DNA of 5,086 bases, taken from assembly GCA_001640045.1 (NCBI GenBank), contig LUTY01002681.1:1-5086 (forward strand), read 5' to 3'. Under the pieces are notes generated by a model. It was not told the origin of the DNA, searched no databases, and was given only the letters and a program-made list of their open reading frames with translations. The first letter of the stretch is position 1. Every line of letters starts with the position of its first letter. Made by a program: the position numbers and the translations under genes. Origin of the DNA: Candidatus Thiomargarita nelsonii. Its GTDB lineage: Bacteria > Pseudomonadota > Gammaproteobacteria > Beggiatoales > Beggiatoaceae. This document shows, piece by piece, positions 1 to 4,822 of this stretch.

Positions 1-834
1 ACTGCTATCGCGTGGCACTCGCAGAAAGTCTTTTTGCCATTCTATTTTTGCCTATCACTATTGGCAGGCATTCTCATTCATGCGGGCATCAATGTTCTCA
101 ATGATTACTTTGATCATCTCAATAAAACTGATGAATTCAATAAAACACCACTTACCCCTTTTGCCGGCGGCAGCCGAATGATCCAAAAAGGGATTTTTTC
201 AGCCGCAGAAACTTACCGTTATGGCATGTTATTAGTCATAATGGCGGTGAGCATCGGCTTATTTTTAATTTGGGCACGAGGCTTAACACTCTTATGGATA
301 GGGCTCATAGGCGTATTATCAGGCTATTTTTACTCCGCGCCCCCCTTTTCATTTCAAAGTCGCGGCTTAGGCGAAATACTCGTTGGCTTAAATTTTGGCA
401 TATTGGCAGTATTAGGTGCCTACTATGTACAAACACAAACACTGACACTGACAGCCGTCATAGCAGCGTTACCACTTGCCATTTTAGTCACGGCGATTTT
501 ATATATCAATGAATTTCCAGACTATGCCGCAGACAAAGAAGCTGGTAAAAATACTCTCATCGTCCGCTTAGGAAAAATACGCGCTCGTTCCATTTATACT
601 CTATTAATAGGGCTCAGCTTCATCGTAATCGCATTAGGTGTCATGTACAACAGCTTACCTTTATTTAGCCTTATCAGCTTATTAGCTTTACCATTGGGAT
701 GGTTTGCCATCAAAACACTTTATGCGTCTTACGACAAATCCATTGCCTTAATTCCCGCCATCAAAAACACGATTATGCTTCATACTTTGGTGAGTGTGTT
801 GTTAATTTTGGCGTTTGTTATTCCTATTTTCTGA
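1..834 (+). CDS. UbiA-family prenyltransferase, MenA-like (N-terminus outside window)
   Basis: Integral membrane enzyme that should transfer a polyprenyl chain from its diphosphate to an aromatic or other acceptor, as in quinone synthesis. The frame is open to base 1 and reads TAIAWHSQKVFLPFYF, typical of the first helix region in this family, so a TTG at 34 is not taken as the start. Visible are 277 residues. The first Asp-rich site, INVLNDYFDHLNKTD (about residues 30-44), carries the NDYFD core that binds diphosphate through Mg. It is followed by TPFAGGSRMIQKG. The second site, NEFPDYAADKEAGKNTL (about 170-186), has the DxxxD spacing and leads into the usual IVRLG. Several hydrophobic helices separate and follow them, ending in an ILAFVIPIF tail. 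The loop layout resembles MenA (1,4-dihydroxy-2-naphthoate prenyltransferase), but acceptor specificity cannot be read from sequence and no quinone gene is in view. Family sure; subfamily uncertain. Confidence 0.9.
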   Translation, partial: TAIAWHSQKVFLPFYFCLSLLAGILIHAGINVLNDYFDHLNKTDEFNKTPLTPFAGGSRMIQKGIFSAAETYRYGMLLVIMAVSIGLFLIWARGLTLLWIGLIGVLSGYFYSAPPFSFQSRGLGEILVGLNFGILAVLGAYYVQTQTLTLTAVIAALPLAILVTAILYINEFPDYAADKEAGKNTLIVRLGKIRARSIYTLLIGLSFIVIALGVMYNSLPLFSLISLLALPLGWFAIKTLYASYDKSIALIPAIKNTIMLHTLVSVLLILAFVIPIF

Positions 835-864
835 TTCAATGCCATATCGTGCCGTGCAGTTTAG

Positions 865-891
865 AGGAGTCCAAGATTTATCTTGGACAGA
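865..891 (+). repeat. Short palindromic repeat, single-hairpin copy
   Basis: The 27 bases here are identical to 4823-4849. The core 869-888 is an inverted repeat: arm GTCCAAGA, loop TTTA, arm TCTTGGAC. It lies 30 bp after the prenyltransferase stop. Unlike the copies at 2002-2057 and 4823-4882 it has no second hairpin after it, so it is a half element. It could help end or stabilise the upstream transcript, but there is no T-run directly after the stem, so classic terminator function is not supported. Confidence 0.8.
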
Positions 892-933
892 TAAGATCGT
901 GGGAATAATCGTTTTTTATCCTTTTTTATAAAC

Positions 934-950
934 AATCCTTGTAGTTATTT
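934..950 (+). repeat. 17-bp repeat, inverted copy at 4650-4666
   Basis: The 17 bases AATCCTTGTAGTTATTT recur in reverse complement at 4650-4666, in the spacer upstream of the methyltransferase gene. This copy sits directly before the left end of the candidate miniature element at 953. The match stops sharply on both sides. It may be the edge of a dispersed repeat, but two copies are too few to define one. Confidence 0.45.
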
Positions 951-952
951 AT

Positions 953-1141
953 GGTTAGTCCCTACAAACCAATGGATGTATTAAAAATAAAGGAGTTACC
1001 TAGATAATCACCCCACGCCTAAAAACCATAATAAAAATGCTTTAATCCCTTTACTTGGGAATTTTTTTTTTATTATATCACAAAAAATATGGGTAAAAAA
1101 GGGCGATTTTAACTGACCTCCATTGGTTTCTAGGGACTACC
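953..1141. mobile_element. Candidate MITE-like element with inverted ends
   Basis: Bases 956-976 and 1119-1139 are inverted repeats of each other, 20 of 21 matching: TAGTCCCTACAAACCAATGG plus A on the left, with one C/G difference on the right. Allowing a one-base gap, the pairing extends outward to 953 and 1141 (GGTTAGTCCC against GGGACTACC). The roughly 140-bp interior is AT-rich, with a T-run at 1061-1070, and has no open frame of note. Size, inverted ends and lack of coding capacity fit a miniature element mobilised in trans. No clear target duplication is visible, and the parent transposon is unknown. Confidence 0.5.
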
Positions 1142-1176
1142 AATTAAATTAATGGCCTTGAGCCGTCAAGTGGCTT

Positions 1177-1197
1177 TCAATTCAGAATTGATATAAC
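1177..1197 (+). promoter_or_regulatory. Possible operator and -10 box of the antitoxin gene
   Basis: Bases 1177-1191 are a perfect palindrome, TCAATTC-A-GAATTGA, followed by TATAAC at 1192-1197, a fair -10 match 19 bp before the ATG at 1217. No good -35 is seen at the right distance. A small hairpin, CTTGA-GCCG-TCAAG, lies just upstream at 1157-1170. A palindrome next to the -10 box suits the autorepression usual in toxin-antitoxin loci, but this is inferred from position alone. Confidence 0.35.
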
Positions 1198-1216
1198 GAC
1201 CAATGGATATGACAGT

Positions 1217-1519
1217 ATGCTTCAGTTACAGTTACAACCACAAACCGAAGAACGAATCAAAAGGATCCTGGCACAGTACCCCGATCCAGAAGTGCTTGCC
1301 CAAAATATTATTGCCTATCAAATTGCCGAGTTGAAGAAAGCAAGTCTCAATATTCGACTTGATTTATGGCAATTTGAACAAAAAGATCAGCAATCTACAG
1401 AGGCTTTTTATCACCAATTCACAGCGGGAAAACTCGACGATACTGAAGATTTTATCGTATGGGCTGGCATCTACGAAATGTTACAAGACAATGAACGACA
1501 ATTAGAGACCATAATATGA
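1217..1519 (+). CDS. Antitoxin-like protein, partner of TumE/DUF6516-type toxin
   Basis: A 100-aa, mainly helical, soluble protein, apparently complete. It opens with MLQLQLQPQTEERIKRIL, continues with AQNIIAYQIAELKKASLNIR (about residues 28-47), then STEAFYHQF (about 60-68) and DDTEDFIVWAGIYEML (about 74-89). From memory this order matches small antitoxin-like proteins found directly upstream of TumE-family (DUF6516) toxins in cyanobacteria and sulfur bacteria; no search was run. Its last codon overlaps the next ATG as ATGA, the translational coupling usual for these pairs. Shine-Dalgarno support is weak: only GGAT lies nearby. Its presumed role is to bind and neutralise the toxin and perhaps repress its own promoter through the palindrome at 1177-1191. 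Because the toxin gene is broken, it may now be an orphan. Good confidence that it is a gene, moderate for function. Confidence 0.72.
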   Translation: MLQLQLQPQTEERIKRILAQYPDPEVLAQNIIAYQIAELKKASLNIRLDLWQFEQKDQQSTEAFYHQFTAGKLDDTEDFIVWAGIYEMLQDNERQLETII

Positions 1520-1650
1520 TCGAAGCCTATTTTGCCCAAATTGAAAAAAATATCCAGGATTTTCCCTCAATTCGTTCCTATAGTCTGAGCAAGAAGCTGT
1601 ATAATGTGAAACAAGGCTTTTTAATCAAACTAAACATAGACTCACAATGA
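1516..1650 (+). pseudogene. Truncated TumE/DUF6516-like toxin gene
   Basis: Begins with the ATG of an ATGA overlap with the antitoxin and reads MIEAYFAQIEKNIQDF, then PSIRSYSLSKKLYNVKQGF, then LIKLNIDSQ and a stop after 44 codons. As I recall the family, the opening (M-I-x-x-YF-x-x-IE ... RSYSL-x-K-x-x-YN-x-KQG) fits the N-terminus of TumE-like toxins, which normally run to about 100-120 aa and continue with a beta-rich section after KQG. Here similarity ends near base 1620, where a reverse-strand coding-like scrap starts, so the rest seems lost by rearrangement rather than a point mutation. The product is unlikely to be toxic. The alternative, that it is an intact small protein, is less likely given where the similarity ends. 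Confidence 0.6.
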
Positions 1651-1718
1651 AAAATCACTTGTTCAACAACATCAGCATCCAAAATTTTAAATTCTGATTC
1701 AATGCCAAGTTTGGTTGT
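1620..1718 (-). pseudogene. Coding-like scrap, gene unknown
   Basis: On the reverse strand this reads TTKLGIESEFKILDADV, then VEQVIFHCESMFSLIKK, without a stop, bounded upstream by a stop at 1719-1721 and with no upstream start codon. The composition is protein-like and unlike the AT-rich noise around it. The part coding for GIESE is repeated exactly at 829-844, where the same reverse frame reads YGIESE. It therefore looks like the inner part of a gene, placed here by the rearrangement that cut the toxin gene. I do not recognise the family, and chance cannot be excluded for only 33 codons. Confidence 0.3.
1692..1707. repeat. 16-bp direct repeat, other copy at 829-844
   Basis: TTCTGATTCAATGCCA occurs here and at 829-844, where it overlaps the stop codon of the prenyltransferase gene. 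The two copies flank the block that holds the repeats and the toxin-antitoxin remnant. They may be an insertion or recombination footprint, or two scraps of one gene, since both read GIESE on the reverse strand. Confidence 0.5.
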
Positions 1719-1734
1719 TTAGTATGCTATCAAT

Positions 1735-1817
1735 GAGTACACCTCGGTTAGGAAATAAACGAATAAATATTTGAGAATGATGGGTTTATTCGTTGTTTTC
1801 CTAACCGAGGTGTACTC
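1735..1817. mobile_element. 83-bp near-perfect hairpin element
   Basis: Arms 1735-1767 and 1785-1817 are 33-base inverted repeats matching at 31 positions, separated by 17 bases. The outer ends are GAGTACACCTCGGTTAGGAA and its complement, and the inner arm ends in ACGAATAAA. It has no coding capacity, and almost the whole unit is stem. This is the shape of a very short MITE or of a transposon reduced to its ends. No target-site duplication is evident at its borders. It lies between the scrap at 1620-1718 and a degraded gene at 1818, possibly having interrupted one of them. A long-stem terminator is less likely, because there is no intact gene before it. Confidence 0.65.
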
Positions 1818-2002
1818 TGGTTTTTGGAGAGAACTTTTCTGGACAACGATACTCACGATTTAATAGTTGCTAAACTTTTTGCAAATCGAGAAAAAGATAT
1901 TGAAGATAAAGTGGATATTGAGCCAATCAAAAATGGTGATAGAATTTAATCGAGGAAGAACGTCATCAAATTAATAAGAACTATCTTAAACCAATGACTT
2001 AA
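1818..2002 (+). pseudogene. Frameshifted remnant of an unidentified gene
   Basis: In one frame, bases 1818-1949 read FLERTFLDNDTHDLIVAKLF then ANREKDIEDKVDIEPIKNGD and stop at 1947. In another frame, from 1943, NLIEEERHQINKNYLKPMT follows and stops at 2000-2002. The second piece reads like the natural continuation, so a frameshift near 1940-1946 is inferred. There is no start codon at the proper place; the 5' part ends at the hairpin element. The DLIVAKL-x-ANREKD segment recalls a stretch seen in nucleotidyltransferase-like proteins of the AbiEii/DUF6036 kind, but the match is short and tentative. The final stop abuts the repeat at 2002. Confidence 0.4.
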
Positions 2003-2057
2003 AATAGGCGTCCTTGATTTAATTCAGACATCCAAACTAAAGTTTGGACTCCTATTT
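2002..2057 (+). repeat. Two-hairpin palindromic repeat, composite copy
   Basis: Outer ends AAATAGGCGTCC (2002-2013) and GGACTCCTATTT (2046-2057) are inverted repeats with one mismatch. Inside, the 3' half is a perfect hairpin, TCCAAACT-AA-AGTTTGGA (2031-2048). The 5' half, starting at GTCCTTGATTT, is a decayed version of the hairpin seen at 865-891. The arrangement matches 4823-4882. It ends 24 bp before the propeller start codon, so it lies in the probable leader of that gene. Confidence 0.7.
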
Positions 2058-2068
2058 ACTAGAGTTAC

Positions 2069-2073
2069 GAGGA
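2069..2073 (+). promoter_or_regulatory. Ribosome binding site of the propeller gene
   Basis: GAGGA followed by seven bases and the ATG at 2081. This is good spacing, and it fixes the start immediately before a clear signal peptide. Confidence 0.75.
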
Positions 2074-2080
2074 CAATGAT

Positions 2081-3832
2081 ATGAAAATTCAAATACTTAT
2101 TGAAAGAGTGTTAGCAATACTATTGTTTGGTTTACTGATTTCCAGTGCCAGTGCGGCTGAGTTAACGTTTAGCCCCCAAAACCCGTCTGTCGAGATCGGG
2201 GGGAAAATCACTTTATCGGTATCGGGTACAAGCGGCACAGTGCAATGGAGTGCGATCAAGGGAGAACTTTCTGGCACTGGCACGCAAATCACATATTGGG
2301 CACCTGATCAGGTAGGCACGGATGTCGTGACGATCCTGGATGGGGCGGACAATACAAAAAGCGTCAAAATCATCATTTTGCCAAAAGGCACGGGAATACC
2401 TTCTCAAGAAAATGCAGTGTGGGAAGTCTTTACTGATCGAAGTGAAGTTCGGGCGATTGTTGTGTCAGAAGATGGAAAAACGCTTTGGGTAGGCACGGAG
2501 GGTGGCTTAGAGCAACGAGACGCGGCGACAGGTGAACTTGTGCGCGTCAGCACGAGTTTAGATGGCTTGCCAGACAACTGGATTACTGCCTTGTCTTTTG
2601 ATGGATCGAGCGGCGGGCTATGGATTGGGACAAGATTTGGTGGCCTCGCCTACCGCAGTGCAAGTGGCGATTGGACGGTTTATAACACCGATAACTCTGG
2701 CTTGCCATCCAACGATATTTGGGCTTTGTCTATTGATGGGTCGAGCGGCGGGCTGTGGATTGGGACTTTGAATGCTGGCCTCGTTTACCGCAGTATTGGT
2801 GACGATTGGACGGTTTATAACCAAGAGAACTCAAGATTGCCAAACAACCGTGTTGAAGTCCTGTCTATTGATTCGAGCGGCGGGCTGTGGATTGGGACTT
2901 ATGATAGTGGACTCGCATACCGCAGTATTGGTGGCGATTGGACGGTTTATAACACCGATAATTCAGGGTTGCCATACAACTATATTCAGGCCCTATCTAT
3001 TGATTCGAGCGGCGGGCTGTGGATTGGGACAGATGGTGAGGGCCTCGCCTACCTTCGTGACGGTGACGATTGGACAGTTTATAACATTGAGAACTCAGGG
3101 TTGCCATCTAACGCTATTAATGCCCTGTCTTTTGATGGGTCGAGCGGCGGGCTGTGGATTGGGACAAACGACTTGTGGAATATGGATGGGATAGGGGGAG
3201 AAGGTGGCCTCGCCTACCGCAGTGTCGGTGGCGATTGGACGGTTTATAACACCGATAATTCAGGGTTGCCAGACAACTGGGTTACAACTCTATTTTTTAA
3301 TTCGAGCGGCGGGCTGTGGATTGGGACTGATGAAGATGGCCTCGCCTACCTTCGTGATGGTGATGATTGGAGGACTTATAACCCAGGGTTGCCTGAAGAC
3401 ATGGTTAGAGCCCTATCTTTTGATGGGTCGAGCGGTGGGCTGTGGATTGGGGCTTATTTTGGTGGCCTCGCTTACCGCAGTGTCGGTGGAGATTGGACAG
3501 TTTATAATACCAAAAATTCGCCGTTGCCATCCAACGATATTTCTACCTTATCTTTGAATGGTGGGCTGTGGATTGGGACTTATAGAGATGGCCTTGTTTA
3601 TCGCAGTGTCGGTGGCAATTGGACGGTTTATAACACCAATATTTATGCCCTATCTTTTGATTCTAGCGGCGGGCTATGGATTGGGACAGGTAATGGCCTC
3701 ACCTACCGGAGTGTTCGTGGCAATTGGACGGTTTATAACACCGATAACTCAGGGTTGCCATCCAACAAGATTTATGCCCTATCTTTTGATTCTAGCGGCG
3801 GGCTATGGATTGGGACAGGACGTCCAAGATAA
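2081..3832 (+). CDS. Exported Ig-like and beta-propeller (Reg_prop-type) repeat protein, 3' truncated
   Basis: A 583-aa protein. Residues 1-26 form a signal peptide: KIQILIERV, a hydrophobic core LAILLFGLLI, then SSASAA with likely cleavage at ASA/A or SAA/E. Residues about 27-100 look like an Ig-like domain (NPSVEIGGKITLSVSGTSG ... YWAP). From about 113 onward come eleven repeats centred on LW(V/I)G(T/A): one divergent (LWVGT at 135) and ten near-identical, each about 42-45 aa, of the form LSFDSSGGLWIGT - x - GLAYRSVGGDWTVYN - DNSGLPSN. This is the two-component regulator propeller (Reg_prop, PF07494) motif, normally the periplasmic sensor part of hybrid kinases. No kinase, membrane anchor or sorting signal follows, so this copy would be a periplasmic or secreted propeller of unknown ligand. 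The last repeat breaks off after LWIGTG, and RPR-stop comes from an inserted palindromic repeat. Probably shortened but perhaps still made; it has a good Shine-Dalgarno. Confidence 0.88.
   Translation: MKIQILIERVLAILLFGLLISSASAAELTFSPQNPSVEIGGKITLSVSGTSGTVQWSAIKGELSGTGTQITYWAPDQVGTDVVTILDGADNTKSVKIIILPKGTGIPSQENAVWEVFTDRSEVRAIVVSEDGKTLWVGTEGGLEQRDAATGELVRVSTSLDGLPDNWITALSFDGSSGGLWIGTRFGGLAYRSASGDWTVYNTDNSGLPSNDIWALSIDGSSGGLWIGTLNAGLVYRSIGDDWTVYNQENSRLPNNRVEVLSIDSSGGLWIGTYDSGLAYRSIGGDWTVYNTDNSGLPYNYIQALSIDSSGGLWIGTDGEGLAYLRDGDDWTVYNIENSGLPSNAINALSFDGSSGGLWIGTNDLWNMDGIGGEGGLAYRSVGGDWTVYNTDNSGLPDNWVTTLFFNSSGGLWIGTDEDGLAYLRDGDDWRTYNPGLPEDMVRALSFDGSSGGLWIGAYFGGLAYRSVGGDWTVYNTKNSPLPSNDISTLSLNGGLWIGTYRDGLVYRSVGGNWTVYNTNIYALSFDSSGGLWIGTGNGLTYRSVRGNWTVYNTDNSGLPSNKIYALSFDSSGGLWIGTGRPR
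2566..3820 (+). repeat. Intragenic tandem repeat, ten units
   Basis: Starts of the CTATGG/CTGTGG (LW) codons lie at 2618, 2753, 2885, 3017, 3152, 3314, 3440, 3566, 3674 and 3803, giving units of 135, 132, 132, 135, 162, 126, 126, 108 and 129 bp. All are multiples of three. DNA identity is high, including third positions: GAGCGGCGGGCT and TGGACGGTTTATAAC recur almost unchanged. This points to recent duplication or gene conversion within the array. The 162-bp unit has an insertion (NDLWNMDGIGGEG), and the 108-bp unit lacks the DNSGLPSN segment. Base composition is richer in G than the flanks. Confidence 0.9.
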
Positions 3833-3850
3833 ATCTGGCCGACTCCTATT
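3822..3850 (-). repeat. Short palindromic repeat, diverged copy at the gene end
   Basis: Read on the minus strand it is AATAGGAGTC-GGCCAGATTT followed by ATCTTGGAC, the same order as the repeat at 4823-4849 preceded by the AATAGG end seen at 2003. Its right arm is intact, but its left arm carries GGCC where CCAA is expected, so the stem no longer pairs well. On the plus strand GTCCAAGATAAATC supplies the CCA-AGA-TAA that ends the propeller frame. Confidence 0.6.
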
Positions 3851-3885
3851 TTCTGAATATAGTTTTAATAAAGGAAAGTGGGAAA

Positions 3886-3902
3886 GGGACTATTATTGTC
3901 CC
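3886..3902 (+). terminator. Weak intrinsic terminator after the propeller gene
   Basis: GGGAC-TATTATT-GTCCC forms a five-pair GC-rich stem, followed on the plus strand by ATTTTCTATTATTTTTC. It lies between two convergent genes, 53 bp after one stop and 8 bp before the other. The stem is short and the T-run interrupted, so efficiency is doubtful. Confidence 0.4.
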
Positions 3903-3910
3903 ATTTTCTA

Positions 3911-4612
3911 TTATTTTTCAGTCTGATAGACATCAACCCTCGCCGGGGGGAGGTTTTTCCACACAAATTTGTGAGCGACGCGCTTAAAGTGATGTGGCAT
4001 GAATATCTTTCGTCCACTGAGATCATAAGTAAATTGGATCATTAAACCATTTTTAGGTAGTACTTTATCAATTTGTTTGATAATTCCATGTCCAATAACG
4101 GGGGGTATAGAACGAAAGGGTAAACCAGAGACGATGGTGCTCACTCGTTGAGAATCTTTGCCAAGCAAATCACATAAATGTAAGGCATCTCCTTTGAGCA
4201 CTCGTATTTGGGGACAACGTTGACGTATATAATCTGCAAGGCTCGCTGCTTGCTCTATCGACACTAAACGCTCTGGGGCAATACCATGTTGCAGCAAAGC
4301 CTGTGTCACGATACCAGTTCCGCCTCCCAGTTCCACAACCAGTCCCGATTCGGTGAGTGGTACAAAACTGGCTATGGTTCGTGCCAGTTGTTGCGTACTT
4401 GACCAACAAGTACCCATCACCCGAGGATTACGCAATGTCTCGCGAGCAAATAACAACCAGGCGGGTGGCTGGGGCTTTTTGCTAATTTGATTGTCACTCA
4501 AAACTCCTTCTCTAACTGAAGATACAAATACTCGTGATAGGTTGGCATCACGTACTTTAGCAAAAGATTGATTAAGAAATTCTTTTGTTTTCAAATAATT
4601 TTTTTGAATCAC
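3911..4612 (-). CDS. SAM-dependent methyltransferase, phospholipid N-methyltransferase-like
   Basis: A 233-aa cytosolic or membrane-associated Rossmann-fold methyltransferase. After a basic, variable N-terminal stretch of about 50 residues, WLLFARETLRNPRVMGTCWS (about 52-71) matches the family entry motif in which the protein is placed near its lipid substrate. Motif I, VVELGGGTG (92-100), binds SAM; E120 is the acidic residue after strand 2; GDA (141-143) is the next SAM contact; SGLPFRSIP (162-170) is the post-motif loop typical of the PmtA/COG3963 group and shared in form with rRNA adenine dimethylases. The likely substrate is phosphatidylethanolamine or a similar lipid, but this is inferred from family. 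The start is GTG at 4612-4610: an in-frame stop precedes it, and AAGGAA lies eight bases upstream. An ATG four bases further upstream is in another frame, which closes after 14 codons. Convergent with the propeller gene. Confidence 0.85.
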   Translation of the reverse strand: MIQKNYLKTKEFLNQSFAKVRDANLSRVFVSSVREGVLSDNQISKKPQPPAWLLFARETLRNPRVMGTCWSSTQQLARTIASFVPLTESGLVVELGGGTGIVTQALLQHGIAPERLVSIEQAASLADYIRQRCPQIRVLKGDALHLCDLLGKDSQRVSTIVSGLPFRSIPPVIGHGIIKQIDKVLPKNGLMIQFTYDLSGRKIFMPHHFKRVAHKFVWKNLPPARVDVYQTEK

Positions 4613-4620
4613 TCATTTAG

Positions 4621-4626
4621 TTCCTT
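4621..4626 (-). promoter_or_regulatory. Ribosome binding site of the methyltransferase gene
   Basis: Reads AAGGAA on the minus strand, eight bases before the GTG at 4612. This favours the GTG over the out-of-frame ATG at 4616-4614, which would be only four bases away. Confidence 0.65.
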
Positions 4627-4822
4627 ATAAAAACAGTAGACATTATTGAAAATAACTACAAGGATTAGAAATTAAAAAAGATAAATATAAATATTTACAA
4701 TAAATTAACCAAATGATTTCATTCGATAAGGGGTCTGTTTATAGCTAAACATTGTAGTTTTTTTTTTTTATTTCCAATAATAACTAAAAATGTCAACAAA
4801 TAACTCAATTTGACGATATTGT
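4627..4822. other. AT-rich spacer upstream of the methyltransferase gene
   Basis: No gene is seen. It holds the inverted 17-bp copy (4650-4666) of 934-950 and a run of 12 T at 4758-4769. The promoter of the methyltransferase gene should lie here on the minus strand, but the sequence is so AT-rich that no -35/-10 pair stands out. Confidence 0.6.
4650..4666 (-). repeat. 17-bp repeat, inverted copy of 934-950
   Basis: Exact reverse complement of 934-950. It lies about 40 bp upstream of the methyltransferase start. Flanking bases differ from the other copy immediately on both sides. Confidence 0.45.

Larger units (their letters stand above)
835..1216. other. Gene-free spacer with repeats
   Basis: No credible gene is seen in these 380 bases. 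The stretch is AT-rich and contains a 16-bp direct repeat (829-844, shared with 1692-1707), the single-hairpin repeat at 865-891, a 17-bp sequence at 934-950 found inverted at 4650-4666, the candidate miniature element at 953-1141, and the palindrome and -10-like box before the antitoxin gene. Confidence 0.7.

Noticed and set aside
270..512. Overlapping small frame inside the prenyltransferase gene
   Set aside because: It is an out-of-frame shadow with no family features, while the main frame carries the UbiA motifs.
1041..1071. Terminator TCCC-TTTACTT-GGGA followed by a long T-run
   Set aside because: The stem is only four pairs, no gene is directly upstream, and it lies inside the candidate mobile element.
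2562..3926. Long open frames in the other forward frames and the reverse strand inside the propeller gene
   Set aside because: They arise because the repeated DNA has no stops in those frames. They show low-complexity CGLGL and IGRFIT repeats, have no ribosome binding sites, and overlap a clearly real protein.
3805..3987. Continuation of the propeller protein after its stop in another frame (NKGKWERDYY or GTIIVPF readings)
   Set aside because: The readings do not resemble propeller blades, the DNA becomes AT-rich at the repeat, and a terminator-like hairpin lies within them.
4170..4409. Reverse-strand frame of 79 codons inside the methyltransferase gene
   Set aside because: It is a shadow of the methyltransferase frame, which holds the SAM-binding motifs.
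4737..4769. GTTTA-TAGC-TAAAC hairpin followed by 12 T as a plus-strand terminator
   Set aside because: The stem is five pairs and mostly AT, and no plus-strand gene reads into it.
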